46,583 nucleotides of DNA from Flavobacteriia bacterium (GCA_019455045.1 JACFND010000015.1:5437-52019); one strand, 5' to 3'. Numbered from the stretch's first letter, positions 1 to 8,781 are shown. Numbers and translations: made by a program. Notes: generated from the sequence alone by a model not told the origin.

Positions 1-767
1 CAGCTGTTTCCGGCTTCGGTTTCAACCGTATAAAAATGACTGACTTTCTTTTCTGAAATTTTCTTTTCGGCAGTCAGATTGAGTTTTTTTCCGTTTTGAA
101 AAATTGAACTTTGCATATAGGTCATCACCTCAAAATTGGTTTTGTAAGTCCTTGTTCTCACAAATCCAAAATCGTCTTTTGAACCGCTGTCGGGCACTTC
201 CCAAAAGATTTCATCCCAGTTGGAATCTCTGTTTTTAATATTCGCATCCACATAGGATTTAAAGACGATTTTTGCAGAATTTTCAATCGGTGTGATTTCA
301 TAACGGACTGCTCCGAGTTCGTCTCTTTTCATCGACAGAAAACGGATCACATTGACTTTGATTCGGCTTCCGTTTTGAAGTTCGGCTTCAAACGAACGTT
401 TCAGAAAACCTTCCTTCATATTGAGTTCACGGCTGAAATTTGAAATTTCTTTTGCATTGTTCAAATCCAGGTTTTCACCGTTGATTTCAATGTCGATCCC
501 AATCCAGTTAGGCGCATTCAGCACTTTCGCAAAATATTCGGGATAACCGTTTTTCCACCAGCCGACTTTGGTACGGTCGGGATAATAAACGCCTGCAATA
601 TAACTGCCTCTGAAAGTTTTTCCGGTATAGCTTTCTTCAAAATTCGCACGCTGACCCATCGCAGCATTTCCCAAACTGAAAATGCTTTCAGAAATCAGCT
701 GTTTTTCTTTGTCAAAACCTTCTTCGAAAATCGACCATTCGTCAAGTCTTTTGCTGAAATTTTCCAT
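1..767 (-). CDS. Glycoside hydrolase family 65 protein, probable maltose phosphorylase (partial, 5' part only)
   Basis: The frame starts at an ATG at 767 and stays open to the window edge, giving about 255 residues without a stop. The N-terminus has the features of the GH65 N-terminal beta-sandwich: ISESIFSLGNAAMGQRANFE, then a block with YYPDRTKVGWWKNGYPEYF near residues 70-90, and INGENLDL. These match maltose/kojibiose/trehalose phosphorylases, which split alpha-glucobioses with phosphate to give beta-glucose-1-phosphate. The catalytic (alpha/alpha)6 barrel lies outside the window, so substrate cannot be decided; maltose is the commonest for this N-terminal pattern. There is no signal peptide, so it is cytoplasmic. 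It lies 36 nt downstream of the pantothenate kinase and may share its transcript. Confidence 0.85.
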   Translation of the reverse strand, partial: MENFSKRLDEWSIFEEGFDKEKQLISESIFSLGNAAMGQRANFEESYTGKTFRGSYIAGVYYPDRTKVGWWKNGYPEYFAKVLNAPNWIGIDIEINGENLDLNNAKEISNFSRELNMKEGFLKRSFEAELQNGSRIKVNVIRFLSMKRDELGAVRYEITPIENSAKIVFKSYVDANIKNRDSNWDEIFWEVPDSGSKDDFGFVRTRTYKTNFEVMTYMQSSIFQNGKKLNLTAEKKISEKKVSHFYTVETEAGNS

Positions 768-803
768 TGTTCAAAGGTTTTTGATCAAAGCAGTTTTTAA
801 AAT

Positions 804-1562
804 TTATTTTGAATTCATTTTGTACAATTCAACGATTCCCTTCAGTGTGTGAAGGATATCCTGTTTGTCGATTTTATCGGTCAGCGGTGCAAAAACCGAA
901 CTCAGACCGCCGGTTGCAATCACAAAACAGTCGTCATCCAGTTCTTTTTTGATTCTTTCGATCATTCCTTCGATCAGACCGAGAAAACCGTACATCATTC
1001 CGCTCTGCATACAGGTTTCGGTGTCCATTCCCAAAACTGTTTTTGGCGGTACCAGATCGATTTCGGGCAGCTGTGCCGTCTGATCGACCAAAGATTTCAA
1101 TGCGGTTTCGACACCGGGTGCAATCACTACACCCAAGATTTCACCGTCTTCTTTAATCGCAGTAAAAGTCAGTGCGGTTCCAAAATCAATCACGATTTTT
1201 TTGCCTTTGTAAAACGACTGAGCAGCGACTGCATTTGCAAAAATATCGGTTCCCATCTGATGCGAAGTATGACGAACATTTGCAGGCGTGCTGCGGTTGA
1301 CGATCATCGGGTCGAGTTTGAAAATTCTTTTGAGCGAATTTGAAACCGGCATGGTCATCGGCGGAACCACAGATCCGATTACGACGGCTGAAATATCATT
1401 TTTTTTCAGACCAAAAGCCTGATACATGCCTTTGAATTTTGCATAACATTCGTCCTCTGTCCGATAGGGTTTGGTGTTGATCGTCCAGGTGAGAATTTCG
1501 TCACCCGAGTTCAAAACCCCGAATCGCATATTTGAGTTTCCGATGTTTACGGCTAAAATCAT
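804..1562 (-). CDS. coaX: Type III pantothenate kinase
   Basis: A 252-residue cytoplasmic protein with the acetate/sugar-kinase (ASKHA) fold of CoaX, which phosphorylates pantothenate in the first step of CoA synthesis. Visible motifs are the N-terminal phosphate loop (AVNIGNSNMRFG, residues 4-15), MGTDIFANA with the conserved Asp, IDFGTALTFTAI, and ATGG near the C-terminus. Length is normal for the family. Oddity: the first-motif Asp (Asp6 in Thermotoga CoaX, a metal/phosphate ligand) is Asn here (codon AAC); the other two family aspartates are present. The start lies 3 nt after the stop of the upstream M1 peptidase gene, so the two are probably co-transcribed. Confidence 0.87.
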   Translation of the reverse strand: MILAVNIGNSNMRFGVLNSGDEILTWTINTKPYRTEDECYAKFKGMYQAFGLKKNDISAVVIGSVVPPMTMPVSNSLKRIFKLDPMIVNRSTPANVRHTSHQMGTDIFANAVAAQSFYKGKKIVIDFGTALTFTAIKEDGEILGVVIAPGVETALKSLVDQTAQLPEIDLVPPKTVLGMDTETCMQSGMMYGFLGLIEGMIERIKKELDDDCFVIATGGLSSVFAPLTDKIDKQDILHTLKGIVELYKMNSK

Positions 1563-1565
1563 TTC

Positions 1566-3410
1566 TTATTTTTTGTAAGTATTGTTTGAAAAATCAATAT
1601 CCGCCAGACGTTTGGTCGGATCGATCACCGCTGATTTGACTTCCTTCGAAATTTTAACCGAATATTCGGGTGCCGTCCAAGCCCAGGGATCCAAAACAGT
1701 TCTTTTGACATCTTTGTAAATTTCGATATTTTCTGTCGGTTTTTCACCTCTCAATTCAAGATTCGGAATATAAAACAGTTCTTTGCTTCCGTCTGTATAT
1801 TCGACCAGCAGATCGATCGGCATCGGAAAATTACTCAAATTCTTCAACTTGATTTCATCTTTTTTAACCGTTTCAATCGAATAATCAATCGTTCTGACGG
1901 TATTGACAAACAGATTCTGATACCATTTCAGATTCAGACCCGAAATTTTTTCAGCCGTTCTTTTGAAATCATTCGGCGTGGGATGTTTGAATTTCCATTC
2001 TTTGTAAAATTCTTTGAAAGTTGTTTTCAGATTTTCATCACCGATGATGTAACCGAGCTGAATCAGATAAATCTGACCTTTCACATAGGCTTCGATACCG
2101 TAAGCATAATTGTAATTGTAATAATCTGCCATCAGACTCATCGGCTCCTCAATTCCGGCTTTTGCCAATTGAAAATAAGCATCATAAGCTTCAGGATTTG
2201 AATTGGGTTCTATCGTTTTTCCGGACAATTTCAAGTGTGCAAGCTGTTCTGCATAGGAAGTAAATCCTTCGTCCATCCATTCGTGAACCGTCTCGTTGAT
2301 ACCAAACAACTGCTGATACCACGAATGCGCAACTTCATGAAAAATCACACCGACCAGACTGTTCATACTTCTGCCGCCGGTCACCATGGTCACGGTTCCG
2401 TATTCCATTCCGCCGTCGCCGCCCTGAACAATCGAATAGGTTTCCCAGGGATACTGACCGAAATTTTCACTCATAAATTCAAAAAACTGAACCGTAATCG
2501 GCTGGGCTTCCGTCCAGTTTTGATTGATTTCGGGCTTGTCCAGATGAACAAAATAAACCTCCGGTCCGGACGGGACTTTCTGTTTTGAAACCACATAATT
2601 TTTATCTGCCGCCCAGGCAAAATCATGAATATTTTCCGCTTTGAAATGCCAGTTTACTTTTCCGTTTTTGGTTTTGATATTTGGATTTTCAACATACCCT
2701 TTCACTTCATTCGGATTCTGCAATTTGCCCGAAGAACCGATGACAAAATCTTTTTCGATATTGATTTTCACATCAAAATTTCCAAAAGGCGCATAAAATT
2801 CTCTGCCGATGTATTCGTCCAAATGCCAGCCTTCATCGTCGTAATTTGCCATTTTCGGATACCATTGGGTCATGGTCAGCGCAACGCCTTCTCTTGAATT
2901 TTTTCCGCCGCGACGTATCGTTTCGGGTACCTGAGCTTTCCAGTCAAGATCAAATGTTGTGCTTTTTCCCGGCTGAAGTTTTTCTGCCAGTTTTACTTCC
3001 ATTACGGTTCCGCTGATTTTGTAAGTCAGATTTTTCCCGTTTTGTTTGATGAAATTGATTTTCTGATAGCCGATATCGTCTTTGCCCAATTTTGAAATCC
3101 GGCTGATTGTTTTTCCGTCCGAATCGCGTTCCACCATCCTCGAATCCGGATCTTCAATATTTCGCAGCCTCATATCCATCGCACTGCCCGGCTGAAATGC
3201 ATTGTAATACAGATGAAAATAAACTTTGTCGAGCACATCCGGCGAATTGTTGGTATAAACCAGTTTCATTTTGCCGTCATATCGGGCATTTTTATCGTCA
3301 ACATCTGCCTGAATGCTGTAATCGACTTTTTGCTGCCAATAGCAGTTCTGCTGTGCAAATCCCTGAATTGTCGTCAGCAGACCAAATAAAATACAAAGAC
3401 TTTTCTTCAT
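1566..3410 (-). CDS. Secreted M1-family metallopeptidase (aminopeptidase)
   Basis: A 614-residue protein with an N-terminal Sec signal peptide (MKKSLCILFGLLTTIQGFAQ). The zinc site HEVAH at about residue 358 is followed 18 residues later by the third-ligand Glu (HEXXH-X18-E), within HEWMDEGFTSYAE. The GGMEYG exopeptidase motif lies about 25 residues upstream. This is the gluzincin M1 arrangement. The N-terminal beta-domain and the C-terminal region are of usual length for Bacteroidota M1 peptidases. No T9SS sorting domain is visible, so it probably stays periplasmic. It likely releases N-terminal residues from peptides and complements the secreted M28 and C1 peptidases elsewhere in the window. 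Confidence 0.9.
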   Translation of the reverse strand: MKKSLCILFGLLTTIQGFAQQNCYWQQKVDYSIQADVDDKNARYDGKMKLVYTNNSPDVLDKVYFHLYYNAFQPGSAMDMRLRNIEDPDSRMVERDSDGKTISRISKLGKDDIGYQKINFIKQNGKNLTYKISGTVMEVKLAEKLQPGKSTTFDLDWKAQVPETIRRGGKNSREGVALTMTQWYPKMANYDDEGWHLDEYIGREFYAPFGNFDVKINIEKDFVIGSSGKLQNPNEVKGYVENPNIKTKNGKVNWHFKAENIHDFAWAADKNYVVSKQKVPSGPEVYFVHLDKPEINQNWTEAQPITVQFFEFMSENFGQYPWETYSIVQGGDGGMEYGTVTMVTGGRSMNSLVGVIFHEVAHSWYQQLFGINETVHEWMDEGFTSYAEQLAHLKLSGKTIEPNSNPEAYDAYFQLAKAGIEEPMSLMADYYNYNYAYGIEAYVKGQIYLIQLGYIIGDENLKTTFKEFYKEWKFKHPTPNDFKRTAEKISGLNLKWYQNLFVNTVRTIDYSIETVKKDEIKLKNLSNFPMPIDLLVEYTDGSKELFYIPNLELRGEKPTENIEIYKDVKRTVLDPWAWTAPEYSVKISKEVKSAVIDPTKRLADIDFSNNTYKK

Positions 3411-3540
3411 TGATATTCCTTTGGCGGTAAACTTACGAATTTTTGGAAATTAAGAAGGACAGCTTTTAATCGGCACAATATGTCAACTCATCCAGTCAAA
3501 AAATTAACCGAAGGCAATCAAATTCGAGTTCAGTTTTGGA

Positions 3541-4368
3541 TCAGTCTCTTTCCTTGACGATTCTGAAACCGATAAAATTAAAACTGTATTCGGGCGGAAA
3601 ATAAGATCTGAACGAGACCCTGCACGGCAGTGTGTTTCCGTACCAGCTTCCGCCTCTCAATACTCTTTCGACCCCCTTTTCGGGTCCCTTCGGATTTTCA
3701 AACGGACTCTTTGAATAATAAGTCGGCGAATACCAGTCGGCGGTCCACTCCAAAACATTTCCGGACATATCACAAATTCCGAGTTCGTTGGGCGTTTTTC
3801 GGTTGACCCGATGCGTTCTGTAATCTGAATTGTTTTCAATCCATCCGATTTCCTCGGGAAGATTTCCGCCGCTGAACCGGAACCCGAGACTTCTGATTCC
3901 GCCTCTTGCCGCATATTCCCATTCGGCTTCGGTCGGCAGCCTGTATTTGTCACCGGTCAGATCGGTAAGCCAATAGGTATAGGCAACCGCATCATTCCAG
4001 CTGACAATCACCATCGGATGATTGTCCTGCCAGCCCCAATAAGGTGCAGTCGGCATACTACGGTGGGTTGATTCGCAAAAATACCGGTACTGACCGACTG
4101 TAACCGGATATCTTCCGATTTCAAAATCATCGATTTTCACCTTGTGAACCGGAACTTCGTCAATGTCTCCATAAAGACTTCCAATTTCAATGATACCGCC
4201 GTCAATGGCGATCATTTCGGGAAATACCGAGATCACTTCGGGTTTTTCCCCGATGGTCAATACAGAATTTTCTGCGATTTCAGCTTCTGTAAAATTCTCT
4301 GAGATAATTTCCTGGGCCTGGTTTTCTGCAATAGAGAAAACCAGAAAAAGTGTAAGTATCTTTTTCAT
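3541..4368 (-). CDS. Exported SUMF1/formylglycine-generating-enzyme-family protein
   Basis: A 275-residue protein with a short signal peptide (cut near ENQAQ). It carries an FGE-sulfatase domain: IGRYPVTVGQYRYFCE, VSWNDAVAYTYWL, YRLPTEAEWEYAARGG, GNVLEWTADWY and a C-terminal VLRGGSWYG...GFRIV. True formylglycine-generating enzymes use a copper-binding Cys pair after GGS(Y/W). Here the first Cys position is Gly and only one Cys remains (GNTLPCRVSFRS), so sulfatase activation is unlikely. Members of this fold in Bacteroidota include gliding/T9SS lipoproteins (GldJ/GldK type) and many exported proteins of unknown role. No lipobox or sulfatase gene is nearby. Exact function unknown. Confidence 0.75.
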   Translation of the reverse strand: MKKILTLFLVFSIAENQAQEIISENFTEAEIAENSVLTIGEKPEVISVFPEMIAIDGGIIEIGSLYGDIDEVPVHKVKIDDFEIGRYPVTVGQYRYFCESTHRSMPTAPYWGWQDNHPMVIVSWNDAVAYTYWLTDLTGDKYRLPTEAEWEYAARGGIRSLGFRFSGGNLPEEIGWIENNSDYRTHRVNRKTPNELGICDMSGNVLEWTADWYSPTYYSKSPFENPKGPEKGVERVLRGGSWYGNTLPCRVSFRSYFPPEYSFNFIGFRIVKERD

Positions 4369-4562
4369 AGTAAGTTTAGGTAAAGGTTTGCAGTAAATTT
4401 AAAATTGATATTTCAAAAAACCAAGCCCAATGGTTGAAAAAACAGAGAATCGGCTGATTTATATAAATTTCAGCATTCGATTCAGCTCATGAAACCGGAT
4501 GGTAATACATCTGTTCACCGGGCTGATCTGATTGAGGGTTCATAAAATTTCAGATGAGCAGA

Positions 4563-5096
4563 TCAATTTGTTTTCTCTCTTTCAACCCGGATTTTACAAT
4601 ATTCACGAATGATTTTTATAAAATTATTCACTTCGGTCTGAACCGTCACATAATGAGTTGAAAAATTAAAGAGTTTCATTTTTAAATTGTCTCCAATCAG
4701 ATAAAAACAGTGATCAATTGCAGATTCAGAATCCATGGATCTGACTTCTATCCGGTGATTTGCAGAAAGCGGAATCGATTCTTCAACTTTTGAAAAGAAT
4801 GAAATATAGGCACGCCCGAAACTGAATTTCTTCAGTATGATTTCTGAAATAATTTTGAACCTCAAAAGAAAAAATGAAATCGCAGCTGTACCGATCAGAA
4901 TCAATCCGTTTAACCAAACAGGAATTTCCTCTCTCAGATACACAAAAATCCAGCTGGCCAGAATCAGCAGTAAAATGGGAAGCACCCTGAAAACAAATAT
5001 TGAAACCGCCAATTGTGAATTTTTTAATTTCAGCCGTATGAAATCGTCCCGCTGTTCAATCAGCCGATAGGGAAGAAAAGATAGATTTGAATCCAT
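4563..5096 (-). CDS. Hypothetical membrane protein, two transmembrane segments
   Basis: A 177-residue protein with no family I recognise. Two adjacent hydrophobic stretches (about residues 31-50 and 58-76 from this start: IFVFRVLPILLLILASWIFV and LNGLILIGTAAISFFLL) form a hairpin in the inner membrane. The rest looks like a small beta-rich cytoplasmic domain. The frame can be extended to a TTG at 5126, but ATG 5096 is preferred because a -7 box (TAAATTTG, complement 5124-5131) overlaps the TTG. It is 97 nt downstream of ruvC's stop on the same strand. Layout resembles small DUF/PH-like membrane proteins, but this is a guess. Confidence 0.55.
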   Translation of the reverse strand: MDSNLSFLPYRLIEQRDDFIRLKLKNSQLAVSIFVFRVLPILLLILASWIFVYLREEIPVWLNGLILIGTAAISFFLLRFKIISEIILKKFSFGRAYISFFSKVEESIPLSANHRIEVRSMDSESAIDHCFYLIGDNLKMKLFNFSTHYVTVQTEVNNFIKIIREYCKIRVEREKTN

Positions 5097-5123
5097 TGCA
5101 GAAGTTTTTTGAGAGATGATTTT

Positions 5124-5131
5124 CAAATTTA
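5124..5131 (-). promoter_or_regulatory. Promoter -7 box for the small membrane protein
   Basis: On the minus strand this reads TAAATTTG, an exact match to the Bacteroidota sigma-ABfr -7 consensus TAnnTTTG, 27 nt before the ATG at 5096. It argues against the upstream TTG at 5126 as start. Confidence 0.5.
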
Positions 5132-5193
5132 ATGATTTTAATCGAAATCATAAATGAGACCGGTTCAAAAAATCATCTGACAGTCTGACGGAT

Positions 5194-5739
5194 TCAACGT
5201 TTTCGGTTGGGGTTGTCCTTGAGAAAAGCATCCCAGCCGGTATAGGTTTTTTGGGCTTCTTCCCTGCCCGAATTAAAAAAATGACAGACCGCGGCCGCCA
5301 GACCGTCGGTTGCATCCAATCGTTTTGGAATTTCCTTCAGACCGAGCAGATTTTGAAGCATTCCCGCCACCTGTTCTTTGGATGCATTTCCGTTTCCGGT
5401 AATCGACATTTTGATTTTTTTTGGCGAATATTCCGAAATCGGAATTTCTCTGTACAGTCCGGCTGCCATCGCAACTCCCTGTGCCCTGCCGAGTTTGAGC
5501 ATCGACTGTACGTTTTTTCCGTAAAAAGGCGCTTCGATCGCCAGTTCGTCGGGGTGGAATTCATCGATGATGCTGAGCGTTTTTTCAAAAATCCTTTTGA
5601 GTCTGAGCGAATGGGATTCGTATTTGTGAAGCAGCAGTTCGTCGAGCAGCAGAAAATGCATCTTGTTTTTTTCTGTTCTGATCAGTCCGAAACCCATCAC
5701 GGTCGTTCCCGGGTCGATTCCCAAAATGATTCGTTCCAT
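5194..5739 (-). CDS. ruvC: Crossover junction endodeoxyribonuclease RuvC
   Basis: A 181-residue Holliday-junction resolvase. All four acidic catalytic residues are present: Asp9 in ILGIDPGTTVMGFGLI, Glu69 in ELAIEAPFYG, and Asp142/Asp145 in KRLDATDGLAAAVCHFF. This matches the E. coli D7/E66/D138/D141 pattern and the usual family length. RuvC acts as a dimer with the RuvAB branch-migration motor in recombinational repair. No ruvA or ruvB lies next to it. The ATG at 5739 is preceded by a -7-like box 4 nt upstream (TATCTTCG, complement 5744-5751), suggesting a leaderless transcript. Confidence 0.93.
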   Translation of the reverse strand: MERIILGIDPGTTVMGFGLIRTEKNKMHFLLLDELLLHKYESHSLRLKRIFEKTLSIIDEFHPDELAIEAPFYGKNVQSMLKLGRAQGVAMAAGLYREIPISEYSPKKIKMSITGNGNASKEQVAGMLQNLLGLKEIPKRLDATDGLAAAVCHFFNSGREEAQKTYTGWDAFLKDNPNRKR

Positions 5740-6098
5740 AGGGCGAAGATAAGGGTTTTGGACGGAAGAAATTCAGATTGTTTCTCCAATAAATACATTC
5801 AAAATTAAAATTGATAATATCAAAAATTCATAAATGTTTAAAAGAGTTTCTTTATCTAAAATCTTGATTATCAATTTAGTTCTCGTCAGTTCGAGTAGAG
5901 CGCTTTTAAATAAAATCAGTTCTTTGTTGAGATGAACTTTTTATCAAAATATAAGTATCAATAACAACTTTTTGAAGCGCTCGTATCGAGAACCATTGCA
6001 ATAAACTCACCGCCGCATTTCGATACGGCTTCGTGCCTCAGCCTACTCAATGTGACGGTCTTACATTTTACAAAAACAAATTTTCTGCAAAAATTCAA
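5740..6098. repeat. Gene-free stretch with imperfect inverted repeat
   Basis: No credible gene in about 360 bases. GTTCTCG...AGCGCTT at 5879-5905 is mirrored by GAAGCGCTCGTATCGAGAAC at 5974-5993: outer arms GTTCTCG/CGAGAAC and inner arms AGCGCTT/GAAGCGCT pair, with about 68 nt between. A second GC-richer block at 6016-6059 (starts CATTTCGATACGG, ends CTCAATGTGACGGT) reuses the TCGATACG-type core. The contrast with the surrounding AT-rich DNA and the TCGATAC words recall dispersed intergenic repeats of flavobacterial genomes. It lies between ruvC's 5' end and the 3' end of the UMP synthase gene. Confidence 0.5.
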
Positions 6099-7448
6099 TT
6101 ATTCAAAACTGTTCAAATAAGCTGCCCAGCCCGATTCTTTGTAAGTTTTTGCTGCCAAAGCCGCATCTGCCGCTTTGTAAATCCCACGACCGACAATGAT
6201 GAAATCTGTGTGGTATTCGCTGCATACTTTTTCGGGCGTATTGTATTGCTGACCTTTTGAATCACCGCTCGAACTCATATTCACGCCGGGTGTAAACAAA
6301 AGCAGATCGTCTGAAACTTTTCGCTGAGCAACTGCGCCCATCACATTGGGTGAATTTTTTGCTGCATTCAGCGCTTTTCCGACATAATAATCATCTGTCA
6401 AAGTTCCTTTGGTTGACATTTCAACAATGGCGACAACACCCACATTGTCAAAGACTTTCAGACTTTCTTCACCCGCGATCACATGAGAAGTGATCATATC
6501 TGCCCAGCTTGCAATTCTGTACATTCCCTCTTTGAACTGAAGGTCCTGGGTATTTCCGATATCGCCGAATTTTCTGTCTTCAAACAGCAGAAATTCTTTT
6601 TCTTTTGAAATTTGTTTTAATTCTTCTATCAGCTCAAAACTGAAATCACGGATGATGTCGGTATGCAGTTTCAGCGCAACGATATGTTCACCCACATCTT
6701 TTGCCAGTTTGATCAGTTCGGCCGAGCTGATGACATCCGCAGACGCAATCAGATTTGAATTTTTTTTCAGAGCGATTTCGATCAGTTTTTTTCCGACCGG
6801 ATGACTGATCTGTTTTTTGTCGAGACCGACTCTTTTTTTCACCGGCGGCGCAGGCGGATTTTCCAAAAAGTTTTTGATTCTGCCCACTTCGCTGTCGTCC
6901 AAACGATGAAAACGGTGAAGCAGATCGATTACTTCATTGATTGTAAAAAGTGTATGAACCGAATATCCTTTTTCTTTCAGTTTCTGAATTCCGCCCTGTT
7001 CACGGTCGAGTACCACAACGATGTCGGTCACTTTCAGACCTTCTCTTTCGACTTCCTCAATGGTTTCGAGCAGACTCTGACCGCTGGTGATCACATCTTC
7101 GACCAGCAGACAGTTTTGACCGTCGTGATAGATTCCTTCAACCATTCGTTTGGTTCCGTAACCCTTGTTTTCTTTTCTTTTGATGATCAGCGGAGTTCCG
7201 CTCGCAAGACTCATTGTGGTTCCCATCGGCAGCGCGGCATAAGGTACACCGCAGATCAGTTCGAAGGGTGATTTTTCAACCAGATCCAACAGCTGGTTTG
7301 CAAGTGTTTTTAAAAGTTGTGGACTTGATGCAAGCGGTCTCAGATCGACATAGAACGGAGATTCTATACCGCTTTTCAAAATAAAGTTTCCAAATTTTAT
7401 GATTCCGAGTTCGTAGGCTTTGAGTAAAAAATCTTCGCGTGGCTGCAT
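6099..7448 (-). CDS. pyrE-pyrF: Bifunctional UMP synthase: orotate phosphoribosyltransferase / OMP decarboxylase fusion
   Basis: A 449-residue fusion catalysing the last two steps of de novo UMP synthesis. Residues 1 to about 190 are orotate phosphoribosyltransferase: KFGNFILKSGIESPFYVDLR, CGVPYAALPMGTT, and the PRPP motif LLVEDVITSG (about 114-123). Residues from about 215 are OMP decarboxylase: SADV, ALKLHTDI, the catalytic D291-x-K293-xx-D296 in FEDRKFGDIGNT, and a C-terminal GQQYNTPE...IIVGRGI phosphate site. Domain order and many motifs, including the linker region, are those of eukaryotic UMPS, whereas most bacteria keep separate pyrE and pyrF. A TAACTTTG -7 box (complement 7465-7472) lies 16 nt before the ATG. 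Confidence 0.93.
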   Translation of the reverse strand: MQPREDFLLKAYELGIIKFGNFILKSGIESPFYVDLRPLASSPQLLKTLANQLLDLVEKSPFELICGVPYAALPMGTTMSLASGTPLIIKRKENKGYGTKRMVEGIYHDGQNCLLVEDVITSGQSLLETIEEVEREGLKVTDIVVVLDREQGGIQKLKEKGYSVHTLFTINEVIDLLHRFHRLDDSEVGRIKNFLENPPAPPVKKRVGLDKKQISHPVGKKLIEIALKKNSNLIASADVISSAELIKLAKDVGEHIVALKLHTDIIRDFSFELIEELKQISKEKEFLLFEDRKFGDIGNTQDLQFKEGMYRIASWADMITSHVIAGEESLKVFDNVGVVAIVEMSTKGTLTDDYYVGKALNAAKNSPNVMGAVAQRKVSDDLLLFTPGVNMSSSGDSKGQQYNTPEKVCSEYHTDFIIVGRGIYKAADAALAAKTYKESGWAAYLNSFE

Positions 7449-7464
7449 TTCAGAAATATTTGGG

Positions 7465-7472
7465 CAAAGTTA
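7465..7472 (-). promoter_or_regulatory. Promoter -7 box for UMP synthase
   Basis: Reads TAACTTTG on the minus strand, an exact TAnnTTTG match, 16 nt upstream of the ATG at 7448, in the divergent gap shared with the C1 peptidase gene. Confidence 0.55.
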
Positions 7473-7581
7473 AAAGTTTTCGGTATCTCACCGCTTAAAA
7501 ACCAAAACAACTTCTTCCAAGTTTTCCACAAATTTCTTTTTGAACTTTGTATATTTATCCGTTAAAAATTAAAATTCTCAG

Positions 7582-8694
7582 ATGAAAAAAGCTTTGTGGA
7601 TACTGTTGTTTGCGGGATTTTCGGCCTTTGGACAGCAATCCGAATATCAATTTACAGAAATCATCGACCTCACTCCTTCACCGGTGGCCAATCAGGGAAA
7701 GACCGGAACCTGCTGGAGTTTTGCAACCGTATCTTTTTTGGAGGCAGAAGTCTATCGGATCAACCATAAATTTGTGGATCTCTCAGAAATGTATCCGGTC
7801 AGAAAAACCTATCCTGTCAAAGCTTACAATTATGTTTATCGACAGGGAAAAGCACAGTTTGGCGAAGGCGGACTGAGTCATGATGTGATGAATGCGGTGG
7901 CAAAATTCGGAATCGTTCCTCAAAGCGTATATGTCGGAATGGGGCAATCTGAAAGCGGTTATGATCACTCTGTTTTGGTTAAAAATTTAAAAAATCAAAT
8001 TGAAGAAATCGTAAAAAATCCAAAAGAAAATCTGAAACCCGACTGGATGAATCAGTTCAATTCAACTTTGGATGAATACATGGGAAAAGCACCCGAGAAA
8101 TTTACATTTGAGGGAAAAAATTATTCACCCAAATCATTTGCAGAAGATTTAAAAATTCATCCCGAAGATTATGTAACACTGACTTCGTTTACACATCATC
8201 CCGCCTATTCAAAATTTATACTTGAAATTCCCGATAATTTCTCATACGGATCTTATTACAATCTTCCTTTGGATGAATACATTCAGGTGTTGGATAATGC
8301 GCTGACCAAAGGCTTTACTGTGGCATTGGATACCGATGTGAGCGAAAAAACTTTTTCGTCTGAAGCAGGAATGGCAATCTGGCCAAGTGAAGGAAAAACA
8401 GAAGATTATTTCAAAGTTTTGCTGCCCGAAAAATGGGTGACTCCCGAAGAAAGACAGGCTGCATTTGAAAATTATTCGACCGAAGATGATCATCTGATGC
8501 ATATTACCGGCTTGCTGAAAGACCAGAACGGAAACAAATATTATGATGTGAAAAATTCGTGGGGAACCAAAAACAGAGGCAACGGCGGACACATATATAT
8601 GTCGGCTTCTTATCTGAGAATGAAATCGATTGCCTACACCGTTCACAAGGATGCGCTGAGCCCGGAGTTGAAAAAACGCATTGGGATGCTTTAA
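7582..8694 (+). CDS. Exported C1-family (papain/bleomycin-hydrolase-like) cysteine peptidase
   Basis: A 370-residue protein with a signal peptide (MKKALWILLFAGFSAFGQ). The catalytic Cys lies in VANQGKTGTCWSFATVSFLE, with the oxyanion Gln upstream. The His and Asn are in HLMHITG and YYDVKNSWG, followed by GNGGHIYMS. The large insertion between the Cys and His halves is typical of the C1B bleomycin-hydrolase group, although this enzyme is exported. No T9SS sorting domain is seen, so a periplasmic aminopeptidase/peptidase is most likely. It is transcribed divergently from UMP synthase. Confidence 0.87.
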   Translation: MKKALWILLFAGFSAFGQQSEYQFTEIIDLTPSPVANQGKTGTCWSFATVSFLEAEVYRINHKFVDLSEMYPVRKTYPVKAYNYVYRQGKAQFGEGGLSHDVMNAVAKFGIVPQSVYVGMGQSESGYDHSVLVKNLKNQIEEIVKNPKENLKPDWMNQFNSTLDEYMGKAPEKFTFEGKNYSPKSFAEDLKIHPEDYVTLTSFTHHPAYSKFILEIPDNFSYGSYYNLPLDEYIQVLDNALTKGFTVALDTDVSEKTFSSEAGMAIWPSEGKTEDYFKVLLPEKWVTPEERQAAFENYSTEDDHLMHITGLLKDQNGNKYYDVKNSWGTKNRGNGGHIYMSASYLRMKSIAYTVHKDALSPELKKRIGML

Positions 8695-8781
8695 TTATCG
8701 GTCAAATAAGTTTAAATTTGGCGCTCATATAATTTCGGTACATTAATTGATTAATTGAGACGGACTTAAACTCAAATTACA

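Noticed and set aside
2235..2588. Frame opposite the M1 peptidase zinc-site region
   Set aside because: The sense HEXXH-X18-E motif decides the strand.
4453..4474. Hairpin GCTGA...TCAGC as terminator of the small membrane protein
   Set aside because: Only 5-bp arms and no T-run on the minus strand; left unannotated.
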